A stretch of 64,000 bases of DNA from CAMEON01 sp963643175 (GTDB lineage Bacteria > Bacillota > Clostridia > Oscillospirales > CAG-272). A model generated the notes under the pieces. That model saw only the letters and a program-made list of their open reading frames with translations, was not told the origin of the DNA and did not search any database. Position 1 is the stretch's first letter; each line of letters begins with the position of its first letter. The DNA is taken from assembly GCA_963643175.1 (NCBI GenBank), contig CAVIJF010000003.1, positions 1 through 64,000 of the forward strand. Reading direction: 5' to 3'. Both the position numbers and the translations under genes were made by a program. Positions 1-7,900 of this stretch are shown in pieces.

Positions 1-70
1 GGGCGGGGAGGGGGGCAAAAGATCATGCGAATGCAGGGTGAGCCGGAAGCGCAGAACGCCGGGGGACAAT
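1..70. repeat. Family A composite repeat, copy A0 (truncated by the window edge)
   Basis: The first bases (a G-rich run, then GGGGGGCAAAAGATCATGC and GCCGGGGGACAATCCCCCG) resemble the right-hand end of the family A repeat seen complete further on, where a GGGGGATGGGGGCAAACGATTTGC-like stretch is followed by a C/G-rich tail. The hairpin part of the element would lie outside the window. It ends about 30 bases before the ligA promoter, the same arrangement as at most other copies. Confidence 0.5.
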
Positions 71-97
71 CCCCCGCCTCCTCCCCGAAAAACCGCC

Positions 98-126
98 TTG
101 ACTTTTGCGCGCCGGTCGGCTATAAT
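98..126 (+). promoter_or_regulatory. Sigma-A promoter of ligA
   Basis: TTGACT (98-103), a 17-base spacer and TATAAT (121-126). Transcription would begin near 133 and give a leader of roughly 195 nt before ligA; the leader contains a family B repeat. Confidence 0.8.
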
Positions 127-149
127 AAGGGAAAACGATGATAAATCCG

Positions 150-300
150 GAAGCACATATCCGGCGCACCCGTTCCCGCCTGCCGCCAGCCGAAAAACGC
201 ACTGTACCTCAGACAGCCCGCACCTTTCGACCATTGCAGGCAGACCAAATCCGCACCGGATCTGTACAACCCCATTATACCGGCTTTATATCAGCACTCC
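150..300. repeat. Family B leader repeat, copy B1 (ligA leader)
   Basis: The stretch CCAGCCGAAAAACGCACTGT, then ACAGCCCGCACCTTTCG, TTGCAGG and AAATCCGCACCGGATCTG, recurs with changes at 6421-6505, and its right half at 2345-2440. It can fold back on itself. It lies between the ligA promoter and its ribosome-binding site. No coding potential is seen. Confidence 0.55.
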
Positions 301-329
301 CTCAGGGTACCACAAACAAGGAGGCTATC

Positions 330-2339
330 ATGAGCACTACGGAAGACAGGCAACTGCGCGCGCGGGTGGACAGTCTGCGCAAGCAGCTGAACTACCACGC
401 AAGGAAATATTACGTGGAGGATGCACCGGAAATATCCGACTACGAGTACGACAGGCTTTTCTATGAGCTGGTGCACATCGAGCAGGAGCACCCGGAACTG
501 GACGACCCGGCATCCCCGACCCACCGCGTCGGCGGCAAGGCGTCCGACCGCTTTGAGAAGGTCACGCACAGCGTCCGCATGGATTCGCTGACCGATGTCT
601 TTTCCTTTGAAGAACTGGAAGAATTCCTGTCCCATGTGGCGGAGCGCATCCCGGATGCCGTCTACTCGGTCGAGCCGAAAATAGACGGCCTGTCCTGCTC
701 CCTGCGCTATGCGGACGGGGTGCTGGTGCAGGCGGCGACGCGCGGCGACGGCATAGTCGGCGAGGACGTGACGCAGAATGTCCGCACGATTTTTGACGTG
801 CCGCTGACCCTGCCGGAGCCGCTGTCGCTGACCGTCCGGGGAGAGGTGTATATGCGCCGTGCCGTTTTTGAACGCCTCAACCGCCGCCGCGCCGAGGCAG
901 GCGCCGCCCTGCTTGCCAATCCGCGCAATGCCGCCGCCGGGTCACTGCGCCAGCTTGACCCCAAGGTCACGGCATCGCGGGCACTGTCCATCTTCATTTT
1001 CAATTTTCAGGAGGGCGCACTCTACGCCGACGGGCACGCGCCCGTTTCGCATACCGAAACGCTGGATCGACTGCACGCACTGGGCTTTCATACGCTGGAG
1101 GAGCGGCTTTGCACCGCCGACCGCGCCGCGATTCCGGCGCATATCCGGCATTTGGGCGAAATGCGGGACAGCCTTGCCTATGACATTGACGGTGTGGTGG
1201 TCAAACTGGACAGGCTTGCCGACCGGGCTGTCATGGGCGAGGGAACCGCAACGCCCCGCTGGGCTGTCGCCTATAAGTTTCCGCCGGAGCAGAAAATCAC
1301 GCGGCTGGCGGACATTACCGTCGCCGTCGGGCGTACCGGCGTGCTGACCCCCACCGCCGTACTGCAGCCCGTCCGGCTGGCGGGCACCACCGTCTCCCGT
1401 GCGACCCTGCACAACCCGGACTATATCTGCGAGCGCGACATCCGCATCGGGGATTACGTGACCGTCCAGAAGGCGGGCGACATCATCCCGGAGGTGGTCT
1501 GCACGCACCCGGACAGACGGACGGGCGGCGAGCACCCCTTCCGTATGCCGGCGGTCTGCCCCTCCTGCGGGGAGCCGGTGTTCCGGGAGGAAGACGAGGC
1601 GGCGGTGCGCTGTACCAACGCCGCCTGCCCGGCACAGCTTTCGCGCGGCATTGAGCATTTTGCGTCCAAGGACGCCATGGACATCGACGGGCTGGGACCG
1701 CAGATTGTGGAAGCCCTCATCCGGGCGGGGCTGATTCATGACGCCGCCGACCTGTACCGCCTCCGTGCCGCCGACGTGGCGGGGATGGAGCGCATGGGCG
1801 AAAAATCCGCCGCCAACCTGATTGCCGCAATTGAAAAATCCAAGGCGGCGGGGCTGGAACGCCTGCTGTATGCGTTGGGTATCCGTAACATCGGCGCGGT
1901 GGCGGCGGCGGCGCTTGCCGGACGCTTCGGGACGCTGGAGGGCGTCATGGCGGCAACGGCGGAGCAGCTGTGCGACATTCCGGACTTCGGGGAAATCACG
2001 GCGGAGTGCGTGGTGAATTTCTTTACGCACCCGCAGAATATCGCACTCTGCCGCCGGCTGGAGGAGGCGGGGTGCCTGACCTCTGCCACCGCCGCCCCGA
2101 CCGGCGACCGGCTGGCGGGCATCACCTTTGTGCTGACCGGCACGCTGCCGACGCTCAGCCGGGACGAGGCATCCGCGCTCATCAAGGCGCAGGGCGGAAA
2201 GGTGTCGGGGTCGGTGTCCTCCCGGACGGGCTACGTCGTCGCCGGTGAGGCGGCGGGTTCCAAGCTGACCAAGGCGCAGTCGCTGGGCATTCCGGTCATA
2301 GACGAGGACGGACTGCGGCGGATGCTGGGGAACGGATGA
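330..2339 (+). CDS. ligA: NAD-dependent DNA ligase LigA
   Basis: Seals nicks in replication and repair, using NAD+ to adenylate the enzyme. The 669-residue product has the usual length and order: an N-terminal NMN-binding Ia region (DYEYDRLFYEL near 37-47), the adenylation domain with the active-site lysine in KIDG (K117), an OB fold, a four-cysteine zinc finger (CPSC...C...C, about 410-435), helix-hairpin-helix repeats (about 440-580) and a C-terminal BRCT domain (about 590-669). The ATG at 330 is preferred over an in-frame upstream start because it follows AAGGAGG and begins where family members do. It has its own promoter and structured leader. In related genomes ligA is often paired with pcrA, which is not seen here. 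Confidence 0.97.
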   Translation: MSTTEDRQLRARVDSLRKQLNYHARKYYVEDAPEISDYEYDRLFYELVHIEQEHPELDDPASPTHRVGGKASDRFEKVTHSVRMDSLTDVFSFEELEEFLSHVAERIPDAVYSVEPKIDGLSCSLRYADGVLVQAATRGDGIVGEDVTQNVRTIFDVPLTLPEPLSLTVRGEVYMRRAVFERLNRRRAEAGAALLANPRNAAAGSLRQLDPKVTASRALSIFIFNFQEGALYADGHAPVSHTETLDRLHALGFHTLEERLCTADRAAIPAHIRHLGEMRDSLAYDIDGVVVKLDRLADRAVMGEGTATPRWAVAYKFPPEQKITRLADITVAVGRTGVLTPTAVLQPVRLAGTTVSRATLHNPDYICERDIRIGDYVTVQKAGDIIPEVVCTHPDRRTGGEHPFRMPAVCPSCGEPVFREEDEAAVRCTNAACPAQLSRGIEHFASKDAMDIDGLGPQIVEALIRAGLIHDAADLYRLRAADVAGMERMGEKSAANLIAAIEKSKAAGLERLLYALGIRNIGAVAAAALAGRFGTLEGVMAATAEQLCDIPDFGEITAECVVNFFTHPQNIALCRRLEEAGCLTSATAAPTGDRLAGITFVLTGTLPTLSRDEASALIKAQGGKVSGSVSSRTGYVVAGEAAGSKLTKAQSLGIPVIDEDGLRRMLGNG

Positions 2340-2344
2340 TTGAT

Positions 2345-2440
2345 TGGGCGGCGCAGGCGGAACATCTTTTCCCGCCTGCTGCCTGCTGAAAAAATCTGTA
2401 CCGAATCTGTATTCCTCATTGAATCAGCGCTTCCTCGTGT
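2345..2440. repeat. Family B repeat, copy B2
   Basis: Between ligA and the converging PLD-ATPase gene, AAAATCTGTACCGAATCTGT, CCTCATTGAATCAGCGCTTCCT and the preceding hairpin GGCGGAAC...CCCGCCTG parallel the sequence at 6485-6530. The left flank of the foreign-looking gene is therefore a repeat also found elsewhere in the window. Confidence 0.5.
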
Positions 2441-2452
2441 TGGAGAGGACGG

Positions 2453-4459
2453 TCATTCTTTATGCCACGGGAATCTGCTGCCCCGAAAAGCAATGCCGAA
2501 AAAGTTTGTAGCGACATCCAGTTTCATGATTACACAATTCCGAGCCTTACGGGCTTCCAATGTTTCGGGCAATTCCTTCATGATGCGATCTGCTTCGTAG
2601 GTCGCTCCGGCATCATAAAGCAGCTCGTTGCTCTTTTTTCGGATCTCAAAGGATTTACGATTGGTTTTCCACGCGTTCTGTATGGTTTGGATAGCCTGTT
2701 TGCCTGTTACATTTTCGCTGAAGTAGTCATCCAATGTCAGTGAACGCACATACTCCGGCAAGGAAGCATACTCTCCAATGATGCTGACCACAACATTTGA
2801 TGAAGCTTTCAAAATATCAGGCGAACAACAGTCTGCCTCCTCAGATTTCAGAGTGTCCAGCATATCGGGCAGTAAATCAAGCATTCGGCGCAGGTATTCT
2901 CGATAAAATGCCGTGCCGATTTCGCGCTGCACCTTGCGTACGATATTGCTTTTCATTACTTCTGTGTTGGTCAATCCTGCTTCAACGCGGCAGATTACTG
3001 TCCGGCGGATTACTTCCGGCGCAACTGCCTTAACATCTTCATTGGCGCTGATTACAACCGCCGAGTAGGAAGTCAAATGTTCCTTTACTCCGAAATCGTC
3101 TGTTTTGATTGTTTCAATCGCGTGTTGATTGAACCGGGCGTTTACCATATCATCCACGATAATGGGAACACCTTGCACTTGGTGCTTGAGCTCATTGATA
3201 GCGGAACGGGTAAAGTCCTGTGCCGCAATCTTGGGCTTTTGTCCTACCATCATTTTCAGTAATGTTTCAAGAAACGTGGTCTTACCCGCTTTGCTCTGAC
3301 CGTACAGCAGACCGAACACTGGATAGGGCAATGAATTCTGATCGTACCGGGCTGCTGTATCGCGCATGACTGCCATGAAGGGGGAGCAGAAAAACCAGTT
3401 GGCAAACTCAAAATAGCGGTATTGCATAGCCAAATAATCGCCGTGAAAGGCAGAAAAGCCGTCCATGTATTTCAGAAAGAGATTGACGTCCTGTTGGACT
3501 TCTTCCGGTGCCGGATTCAAATCCAATTCCTTGTCATTCAGAGTAACACGCGCCTGCGTAATATCAATAATCAAACGGGGGTATTCGCTGCGCAGTTCCC
3601 GCTCCTTAAGTCGGTCGTCCGTAATACGGCGATGTACAGTTGTGATGGTAGCTGGTGTTAAGCGAATTTTTCCCGTCTTCTTGTCGGGACTGCTGACCAG
3701 CGGTTCCAAGCGCTTAGCCTGACTGTTTATGTCCATCACAAACCGTATTTCATCTCTTTTTTCCTTATCCGGCTCAATGATAAGAACTTTTTTGACCTTC
3801 ACTGTTTGGGAAATGGGCAACTCGTCCAAGTGTTCTTCTACGTTGTCAAGCATAAGCAGTCGCTCTCCGATTTCATCTGAACTGCCCTTTTTTAGGTCGT
3901 CAAATACGCCGTGGTACCATTCATATGCTTCTTCGCCGTCCATGAAGCAGATATTTTCCCGTTGGATACCGCTGAATGCAATCTGAGACATATTGGCGGA
4001 ACCTGTAATAACGCGGCGGCGTCCGTCACGTGCAGAAAGCAGGTACAGTTTTTCGTGCGACAGTTGCTCGTGTGCCACATACAGGTGCACGCTTCCATCC
4101 TTCACGCGGGAAAGCAATTTATCCTGTGAATCGGACAAGCCTTGGTGTAACCTCTCAATCGTACAATTCTGAAACGCGATGATTTCCTGAAGATTGTATT
4201 GAAGGACTGCCTCACAGCCAAAGATTATTTCGGCTGTTTCAAACATATTCAGCAGTTTATTGACGAACCCGATTCCGGATGAATATGTAATGGCGAGTAT
4301 AGAATCAAATCCCTCAAATAACTCTTGCCACGGTTTGGTCTCTGCACTTTCAAAACGGAGTCGAACTACATCGATGCCAGTTCGTGGACTTGTAGGAGAA
4401 CCTGCCTCTTCCGTGATATCATCGAACAGACCCTGCTGTTGATATTCTTTCTCTACCAT
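2453..4459 (-). CDS. PLD-family nuclease fused to a P-loop ATPase (unnamed; candidate defence gene)
   Basis: I do not recognise a named family for the 668-residue whole. Residues about 30-200 look like a phospholipase-D-superfamily nuclease of the NgoFVII restriction-enzyme type: H135-x-K137 followed by GSAN (153-156), one HKD half-site, implying dimerisation. After a linker (200-330), residues about 375-490 form a P-loop NTPase: Walker A GQSKAGKT (387-394), Walker B VPIIVDD (431-437), sensor-like SAN (471-473) and an RR pair (485-486), resembling SF3 or DUF927-like ATPases. The start follows AGGAGGT at ideal spacing. Its base composition is plainly more AT-rich than all neighbours and codon choice differs, so recent transfer is likely. 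No promoter is obvious. Nuclease plus ATPase on a lone acquired gene suggests anti-phage or anti-plasmid activity; that is inference. Confidence 0.75.
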   Translation of the reverse strand: MVEKEYQQQGLFDDITEEAGSPTSPRTGIDVVRLRFESAETKPWQELFEGFDSILAITYSSGIGFVNKLLNMFETAEIIFGCEAVLQYNLQEIIAFQNCTIERLHQGLSDSQDKLLSRVKDGSVHLYVAHEQLSHEKLYLLSARDGRRRVITGSANMSQIAFSGIQRENICFMDGEEAYEWYHGVFDDLKKGSSDEIGERLLMLDNVEEHLDELPISQTVKVKKVLIIEPDKEKRDEIRFVMDINSQAKRLEPLVSSPDKKTGKIRLTPATITTVHRRITDDRLKERELRSEYPRLIIDITQARVTLNDKELDLNPAPEEVQQDVNLFLKYMDGFSAFHGDYLAMQYRYFEFANWFFCSPFMAVMRDTAARYDQNSLPYPVFGLLYGQSKAGKTTFLETLLKMMVGQKPKIAAQDFTRSAINELKHQVQGVPIIVDDMVNARFNQHAIETIKTDDFGVKEHLTSYSAVVISANEDVKAVAPEVIRRTVICRVEAGLTNTEVMKSNIVRKVQREIGTAFYREYLRRMLDLLPDMLDTLKSEEADCCSPDILKASSNVVVSIIGEYASLPEYVRSLTLDDYFSENVTGKQAIQTIQNAWKTNRKSFEIRKKSNELLYDAGATYEADRIMKELPETLEARKARNCVIMKLDVATNFFGIAFRGSRFPWHKE

Positions 4460-4536
4460 AAAGTAAACCTCCTGAATAATGGAGCCGTCGATTGGTCGGC
4501 AGCACATCTTTGGCGAACCGTTTTCCATCTGATTTT

Positions 4537-4569
4537 CAACCGAAAAATCTGTGCCGGATTTTTCGGTTG
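4537..4569. terminator. Perfect inverted repeat between the SDR gene and the PLD-ATPase gene
   Basis: CAACCGAAAAATC (4537-4549) pairs exactly with GATTTTTCGGTTG (4557-4569) around a 7-base loop. On the minus strand it lies about 45 bases past the SDR stop, so it may end that transcript, but a separate U-run after the stem is missing. It may instead be a boundary element of the transferred gene. Confidence 0.5.
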
Positions 4570-4612
4570 TTAAATTCCTTATGCAATGGGAGAACCGCGC
4601 CTTTACCCCTCC

Positions 4613-5338
4613 TTACACCGCCATACCCCCATCGACACCGAGAATCTGCCCGGTGATGAAGGACGCTTCGGGCGAGGCGAGGAAGGCAACTGCGGCGGCA
4701 ACATCGGCAGGCGTCCCGATGCGCCCGAGCGGCGTGTCGGCGCACAGCGCACGGCGGGTTTCCGCATCCAGAGAGGCGTTCATTTCGGTGTCAATCAGCC
4801 CCGGCTCCACACAGTTGACCGTAATGCCGGACGGTCCCAACTCCTTGGCAAGCGCCATGGTCAGCCCGCGCAGCCCCGCCTTGGCGGCAGAGTACGCCGC
4901 CTCACAGGAAGCACCTACCTTGCCCCACATGGAGCCTATCTGAATGATGCGTCCGGACTGCCGCCGCACCATGCCGGGAATGACGGCGCGGCAGAGATAG
5001 AACGCGCCGGACAGGTCGGTGTCGGTCAGGTAACGCCATTCGCTGTCCGTCATGTCCTGCAGAAGCCCGATGTGCGCAACGCCCGCGCAGTTGACCAGCA
5101 CAGCGGGGTCGCCCATCACCGCCTGCACCTGCGCGAACGCTTCCCGCACGCACAGCGGATCCGATACATCCGCCCGCACAGCCAGGGCGCCCGTCGCCTT
5201 CGCGACCGCCGCCGCGTCCTCTTCGCGGCTCCGGTACAGGAAGGCGACCAGATCGCCCTCTGCCGCGAATCGCTCCACGCAGGCACGCCCGATGCCGCGT
5301 GACCCGCCTGTTATCAGTACCGTGCGCCCGCCCGTCAT
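4613..5338 (-). CDS. Short-chain dehydrogenase/reductase, FabG-like
   Basis: NAD(P)H-dependent oxidoreductase of 241 residues with a Rossmann fold. TGGSRGIG (10-17) binds the cofactor, NCAG is at 83-86, and S136, Y149 and K153 form the catalytic triad. The C-terminal GQILGVDGG resembles 3-oxoacyl-ACP reductases. The usual structural Asn of the tetrad (vNL motif) reads TDL here (around 107-109), so substrate use may differ. The ATG overlaps the stop of the upstream acetyltransferase by 4 bases (ATGA), so the two are translationally coupled. No other fatty-acid genes are adjacent, so I leave out the symbol fabG; a role in modifying a small metabolite with the acetyltransferase is equally possible. 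Confidence 0.88.
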   Translation of the reverse strand: MTGGRTVLITGGSRGIGRACVERFAAEGDLVAFLYRSREEDAAAVAKATGALAVRADVSDPLCVREAFAQVQAVMGDPAVLVNCAGVAHIGLLQDMTDSEWRYLTDTDLSGAFYLCRAVIPGMVRRQSGRIIQIGSMWGKVGASCEAAYSAAKAGLRGLTMALAKELGPSGITVNCVEPGLIDTEMNASLDAETRRALCADTPLGRIGTPADVAAAVAFLASPEASFITGQILGVDGGMAV

Positions 5339-6351
5339 GCCTGCACCTCCTTCCGCATATCCGCAAAGGTGCGGGCAATCCGGAAGCCTGCCGCCTCGTA
5401 TATGTTGCGCGCCGGGTTGTTTTCTCCCGTATACAGCGACATGAAATTCGCGCCTGCCGCCGCGTGCCGGTGGCACATTTCGCAGAACACCAGCGTCCCG
5501 ATGCCGCGTCCCCGGTAGTCCGTCCGGGTGCCGATGCCGCAGAAATTGCCGCGTCCCGGCGTTCCGTCCACCGACAGGGGACCGGTGTAGGACACGACCA
5601 GCCCCCCTGCCCGGTTATCCACCGCCACCACGATGGGACGGTCGGTGTGCGCCAGTACCTGCGCCGCCCAGCCGGGGTTGCGGATGTTTTCAAACAGCTC
5701 CGGCAGCCCCCGGTGCATTGCCGGATCGTACAGCGTCAGCCCGATGCCCTCCGCAAGCAGTGCCGCACGGCGTTCCGCCAGCGCAGGCGGGTCGGTGTAG
5801 CCTGCCAGACGGCGGTGATAGGCGTTCTGGACGGCGAAATCCCGCCAGCCGCGCCGCTTGAGCAGAAGGTACAGCCCGGAGCCCATATCCACCCCCGGCA
5901 GGCAAGGGTGCCAGTCGCCGTCCGTGCCGGGGATGAACCACGGCAGGTGAACGGGATTGTGAAACACGACTTCCAGTTTTGTCACGCCGGGGCAGGCTGT
6001 CAGGATGTTCTCCAGCAGCTCCAGCAGATGTGCGCCGATACCGCGCCGGCGGTATCCCGGCTGGACGCACAGGAAGGAGAGGTACCCGCAGGCGCGGGAA
6101 ATTCCCTCCGTGCCGGACGCGATGCCGACCAGCCGGTCGCCGTCCCATGCCGTGACGGTATGCTGTCCCGCACCCGCAAACCATCTGTCGCTTATCTCGC
6201 GGCTGGCGGATTGCAGGCGCAGGCGCGGCTGCGCGTACCCGCACTGTGGGGTTGCCGTATTGTCGTCCGGCGCCGCGCAGACGGTGTGGTACAGGCGGTG
6301 CGCCCCGGTCAGTGTTGCGGCGTCCGTTCCGGTTCTGTATAGAATGCTCAT
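5335..6351 (-). CDS. Tandem GNAT acetyltransferase
   Basis: A 338-residue protein with two GNAT folds. The first has the acetyl-CoA-binding loop QPGYRRRGIG (about 97-106), the second TRTDYRGRGIG (about 285-295), with NPARNIYEAAGF near the C-terminus, a common GNAT helix. Tandem GNATs typically have one catalytic and one degenerate half; both loops are intact here. The ATG at 6351 follows GGGAGG. It heads a two-gene operon with the SDR, driven by the promoter at 6542-6570 after a leader of about 180 nt that holds a family B repeat. The substrate cannot be read from sequence. Confidence 0.88.
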   Translation of the reverse strand: MSILYRTGTDAATLTGAHRLYHTVCAAPDDNTATPQCGYAQPRLRLQSASREISDRWFAGAGQHTVTAWDGDRLVGIASGTEGISRACGYLSFLCVQPGYRRRGIGAHLLELLENILTACPGVTKLEVVFHNPVHLPWFIPGTDGDWHPCLPGVDMGSGLYLLLKRRGWRDFAVQNAYHRRLAGYTDPPALAERRAALLAEGIGLTLYDPAMHRGLPELFENIRNPGWAAQVLAHTDRPIVVAVDNRAGGLVVSYTGPLSVDGTPGRGNFCGIGTRTDYRGRGIGTLVFCEMCHRHAAAGANFMSLYTGENNPARNIYEAAGFRIARTFADMRKEVQA

Positions 6352-6369
6352 CGGATTGCCTCCCTTTAG

Positions 6370-6530
6370 GGAATCGCTGATTTATTCGACCGCACATCTC
6401 CGGCACATCGCTTCCATCCTTCTGCCAGCCGAAAAGTGCGCTGTACCCCCAGTACAGCTTGCGCTTTTCGCTGTTGCAGGTGGAAAATCCGTACCGAATC
6501 TGCACCGCCTCATTTAACGCTTCCTTAGTT
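6370..6530. repeat. Family B leader repeat, copy B3 (acetyltransferase leader)
   Basis: Contains the strong hairpin GAAAAGTGCGCTGTAC...GTACAGC..GCTTTTC (6430-6469) and the core GAATCGCTGATTTATTCG (6371-6388), which recurs at 11554-11573 and, reversed, at 45965-45984. In the minus-strand transcript it fills the leader, and its core ends about 20 bases before the ribosome-binding site. Confidence 0.6.
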
Positions 6531-6541
6531 TTTCTGTCTGT

Positions 6542-6570
6542 ATTATAGCATATTGCGGCAGAAAATGCAA
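6542..6570 (-). promoter_or_regulatory. Promoter of the acetyltransferase-SDR operon
   Basis: Read on the minus strand: TTGCAT (6570-6565), a 17-base spacer, TATAAT (6547-6542). Confidence 0.75.
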
Positions 6571-6654
6571 GGGAATTGCGGATTAACCCGGCAGTGCCCC
6601 CTGATGACTTTTTGGGCTGCCCGTCCCCGGCAGGTAGCAGAAACCTTTGGGCAG

Positions 6655-6826
6655 GAGAGGGGGACTGTTCCCGGCGTATCGGAGGGTACCGGAAACTGCC
6701 CGGCAACCAGTCCCGCCCCGGCACAGTCGCAGGGATGCAAGGGGCGAAGCCCCTTGCAAAAGATAACAAAAATCGCCCCCTTCCCCAGCGGGGAAGGGGG
6801 CTGGGGGGATGGGGGCGAAAGGTTTA
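6655..6826. repeat. Family A composite repeat, copy A1
   Basis: In order: GAGGGTACCGGAAACTGCCC, GCAGGGATGCAAGGGG/CGAAGCCCCTTGCAAAAG (hairpin), CCCCCTTCCCC AGC GGGGAAGGGGG (hairpin) and GGGGGGATGGGGGC. Its right end abuts and cuts off the reading frame of the ddh remnant. Confidence 0.8.
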
Positions 6827-7196
6827 TGCGAAAGGCGGAAAGAGCCAGAGACGGCACGGGCACAGGCAGCCAGCACACATCCCGTAAATTCCGGATTTGA
6901 GCCAAGACGCAGACCTGCCTCCAGCCGCTGGACGTGCTCCCCGGCGGCACCGGTATGCCCGTGCGGATTACGCACCTGCCGTGCGGAAGCCCGGAGTGGT
7001 CGCGAGCCATTTCCTCTTGCGAGATAAAGATAATTTCCGTATCGTAGCCTGCAAAGCAGCCGGGCATTGCCCGGATCTCCTGCCGCAGATGCGCCCGGTC
7101 GGCATCCGGTTCCGCTACCGCGTACACAACGCGGCGGTGCCGCTGTACCGGGGACAAATCCGGTTCACCGTCGGCGCGCACCGCTTCCAGCGCCGC
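6826..7196 (-). pseudogene. ddh: Remnant of meso-diaminopimelate dehydrogenase (C-terminal third)
   Basis: The minus strand encodes AALEAVRADGEPDLSP, then IRAMPGCFAGYDTEIIFIS and ARDHSGLPHG, closely resembling the conserved C-terminal part of D-specific meso-DAP dehydrogenase (family versions read MPNYFADYDT and HSGMPHGG). Downstream, the matching LGSNPEFTGCVLAACARA is in another frame: a lost G in the run at 6958-6960 restores it (..RTG-HTGAAGEH..). The N-terminal two thirds, including the dinucleotide fold, are missing, and the C-terminus runs into a family A repeat. It is therefore not functional here. The enzyme would have made meso-DAP for lysine and cell wall in one step. Confidence 0.75.
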
Positions 7197-7380
7197 CCCG
7201 TCCCCGGCACGCGCCAACAGCAGCAGATCCCGGTTTCCGGAAAAGCGACCCGCTCCGTCCTCCTGCGGAGCTGTGTCCCGCGCCTCCGTTTCCGCCGTCC
7301 GTCCGCCCGGATGCGTCGGCGCAGCGGGAGCCTGTCCCGCCGGTGCGTGCGGCTTTCTTCTCCGGCGCGACCGGCGGCGT
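7197..7380. other. Low-confidence junction between two gene remnants
   Basis: No intact gene. One minus-strand frame reads GNRDLLLLARAGDGAALEAV just before the ddh remnant, which resembles the start of SigF/SigG-type sigma factors (..ELLARAQAGD..ALE..). If so, a deletion fused the sigF start to the ddh tail at the shared GCGGCGCTGGAAGC; spoIIAB, normally between spoIIAA and sigF, is not seen. This is inference from a short match. Confidence 0.3.
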
Positions 7381-7706
7381 TTCTTTTGTATACTCGATGC
7401 GCACCCACCGCTCCATGCCCGCCAGCGTCAGGATGCCGCGTATTTCCGGGCTGGGATCCCGGACGCACATACTGCAGCCCAACTCCCGCAGGATTCCGTA
7501 GTGTCCTATGAGAAGCCCCAGTCCGGAGCTGTCCATAAAAGTGACAGCCGACAGATCCAGCACCAAACGCACCGGGCTGTGTGCGAACAGCAGGGCTCCA
7601 TGCCTGTTCGGACGTTTGCCGCCGTGTGGTGGTTGATTCCGCCCCGGACAGACACGAGCAGTCCGTCGTCCACTTCCTTCCGTGTAGATTCCGCTCTCTG
7701 ATTCAT
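7381..7706 (-). pseudogene. spoIIAA: Frameshifted spoIIAA (anti-sigma-F factor antagonist, STAS domain)
   Basis: The first frame gives MNQRAESTRKEVDDGLLVSV and GGINHHTAANVRTGME; the second continues VRLVLDLSAVTFMDSSGLG and ends near RWVRIEYTKE. Together they match the STAS protein SpoIIAA (G-x-LDHHTA; FMDSSGLG, where the serine is the phosphorylation site). Adding one G in GGAGCC (7594-7599) fuses the frames as ME-ALLFAHSPVRLVLDLS. As written the gene is broken. In sporulating Clostridia spoIIAA-spoIIAB-sigF form an operon that fires sigma-F in the forespore; neither partner is intact here. Confidence 0.72.
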
Positions 7707-7900
7707 ATGCCTGTCTTCCCTCGTCTTCGGGGATTGCCGACTGTACCGATTTCTTTGCTACCTCTCAATCATCGTATCCTTTGATAGCAGTATAGCACAT
7801 CGGCGGCGCGGATTCTGTCGCAGTCGGGCGGGGGGGACAGAAAAGATTAACCGTGGATAGGAACAGCAAACAACGCCGGGGAGCAATTTCCCGCGGGGAA

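Noticed and set aside
6731..6810. Family A hairpins regarded as plain terminators
   Set aside because: They lack U-runs and carry extra conserved modules beyond a terminator; the sequence is shared between copies. Some may still stop transcription.
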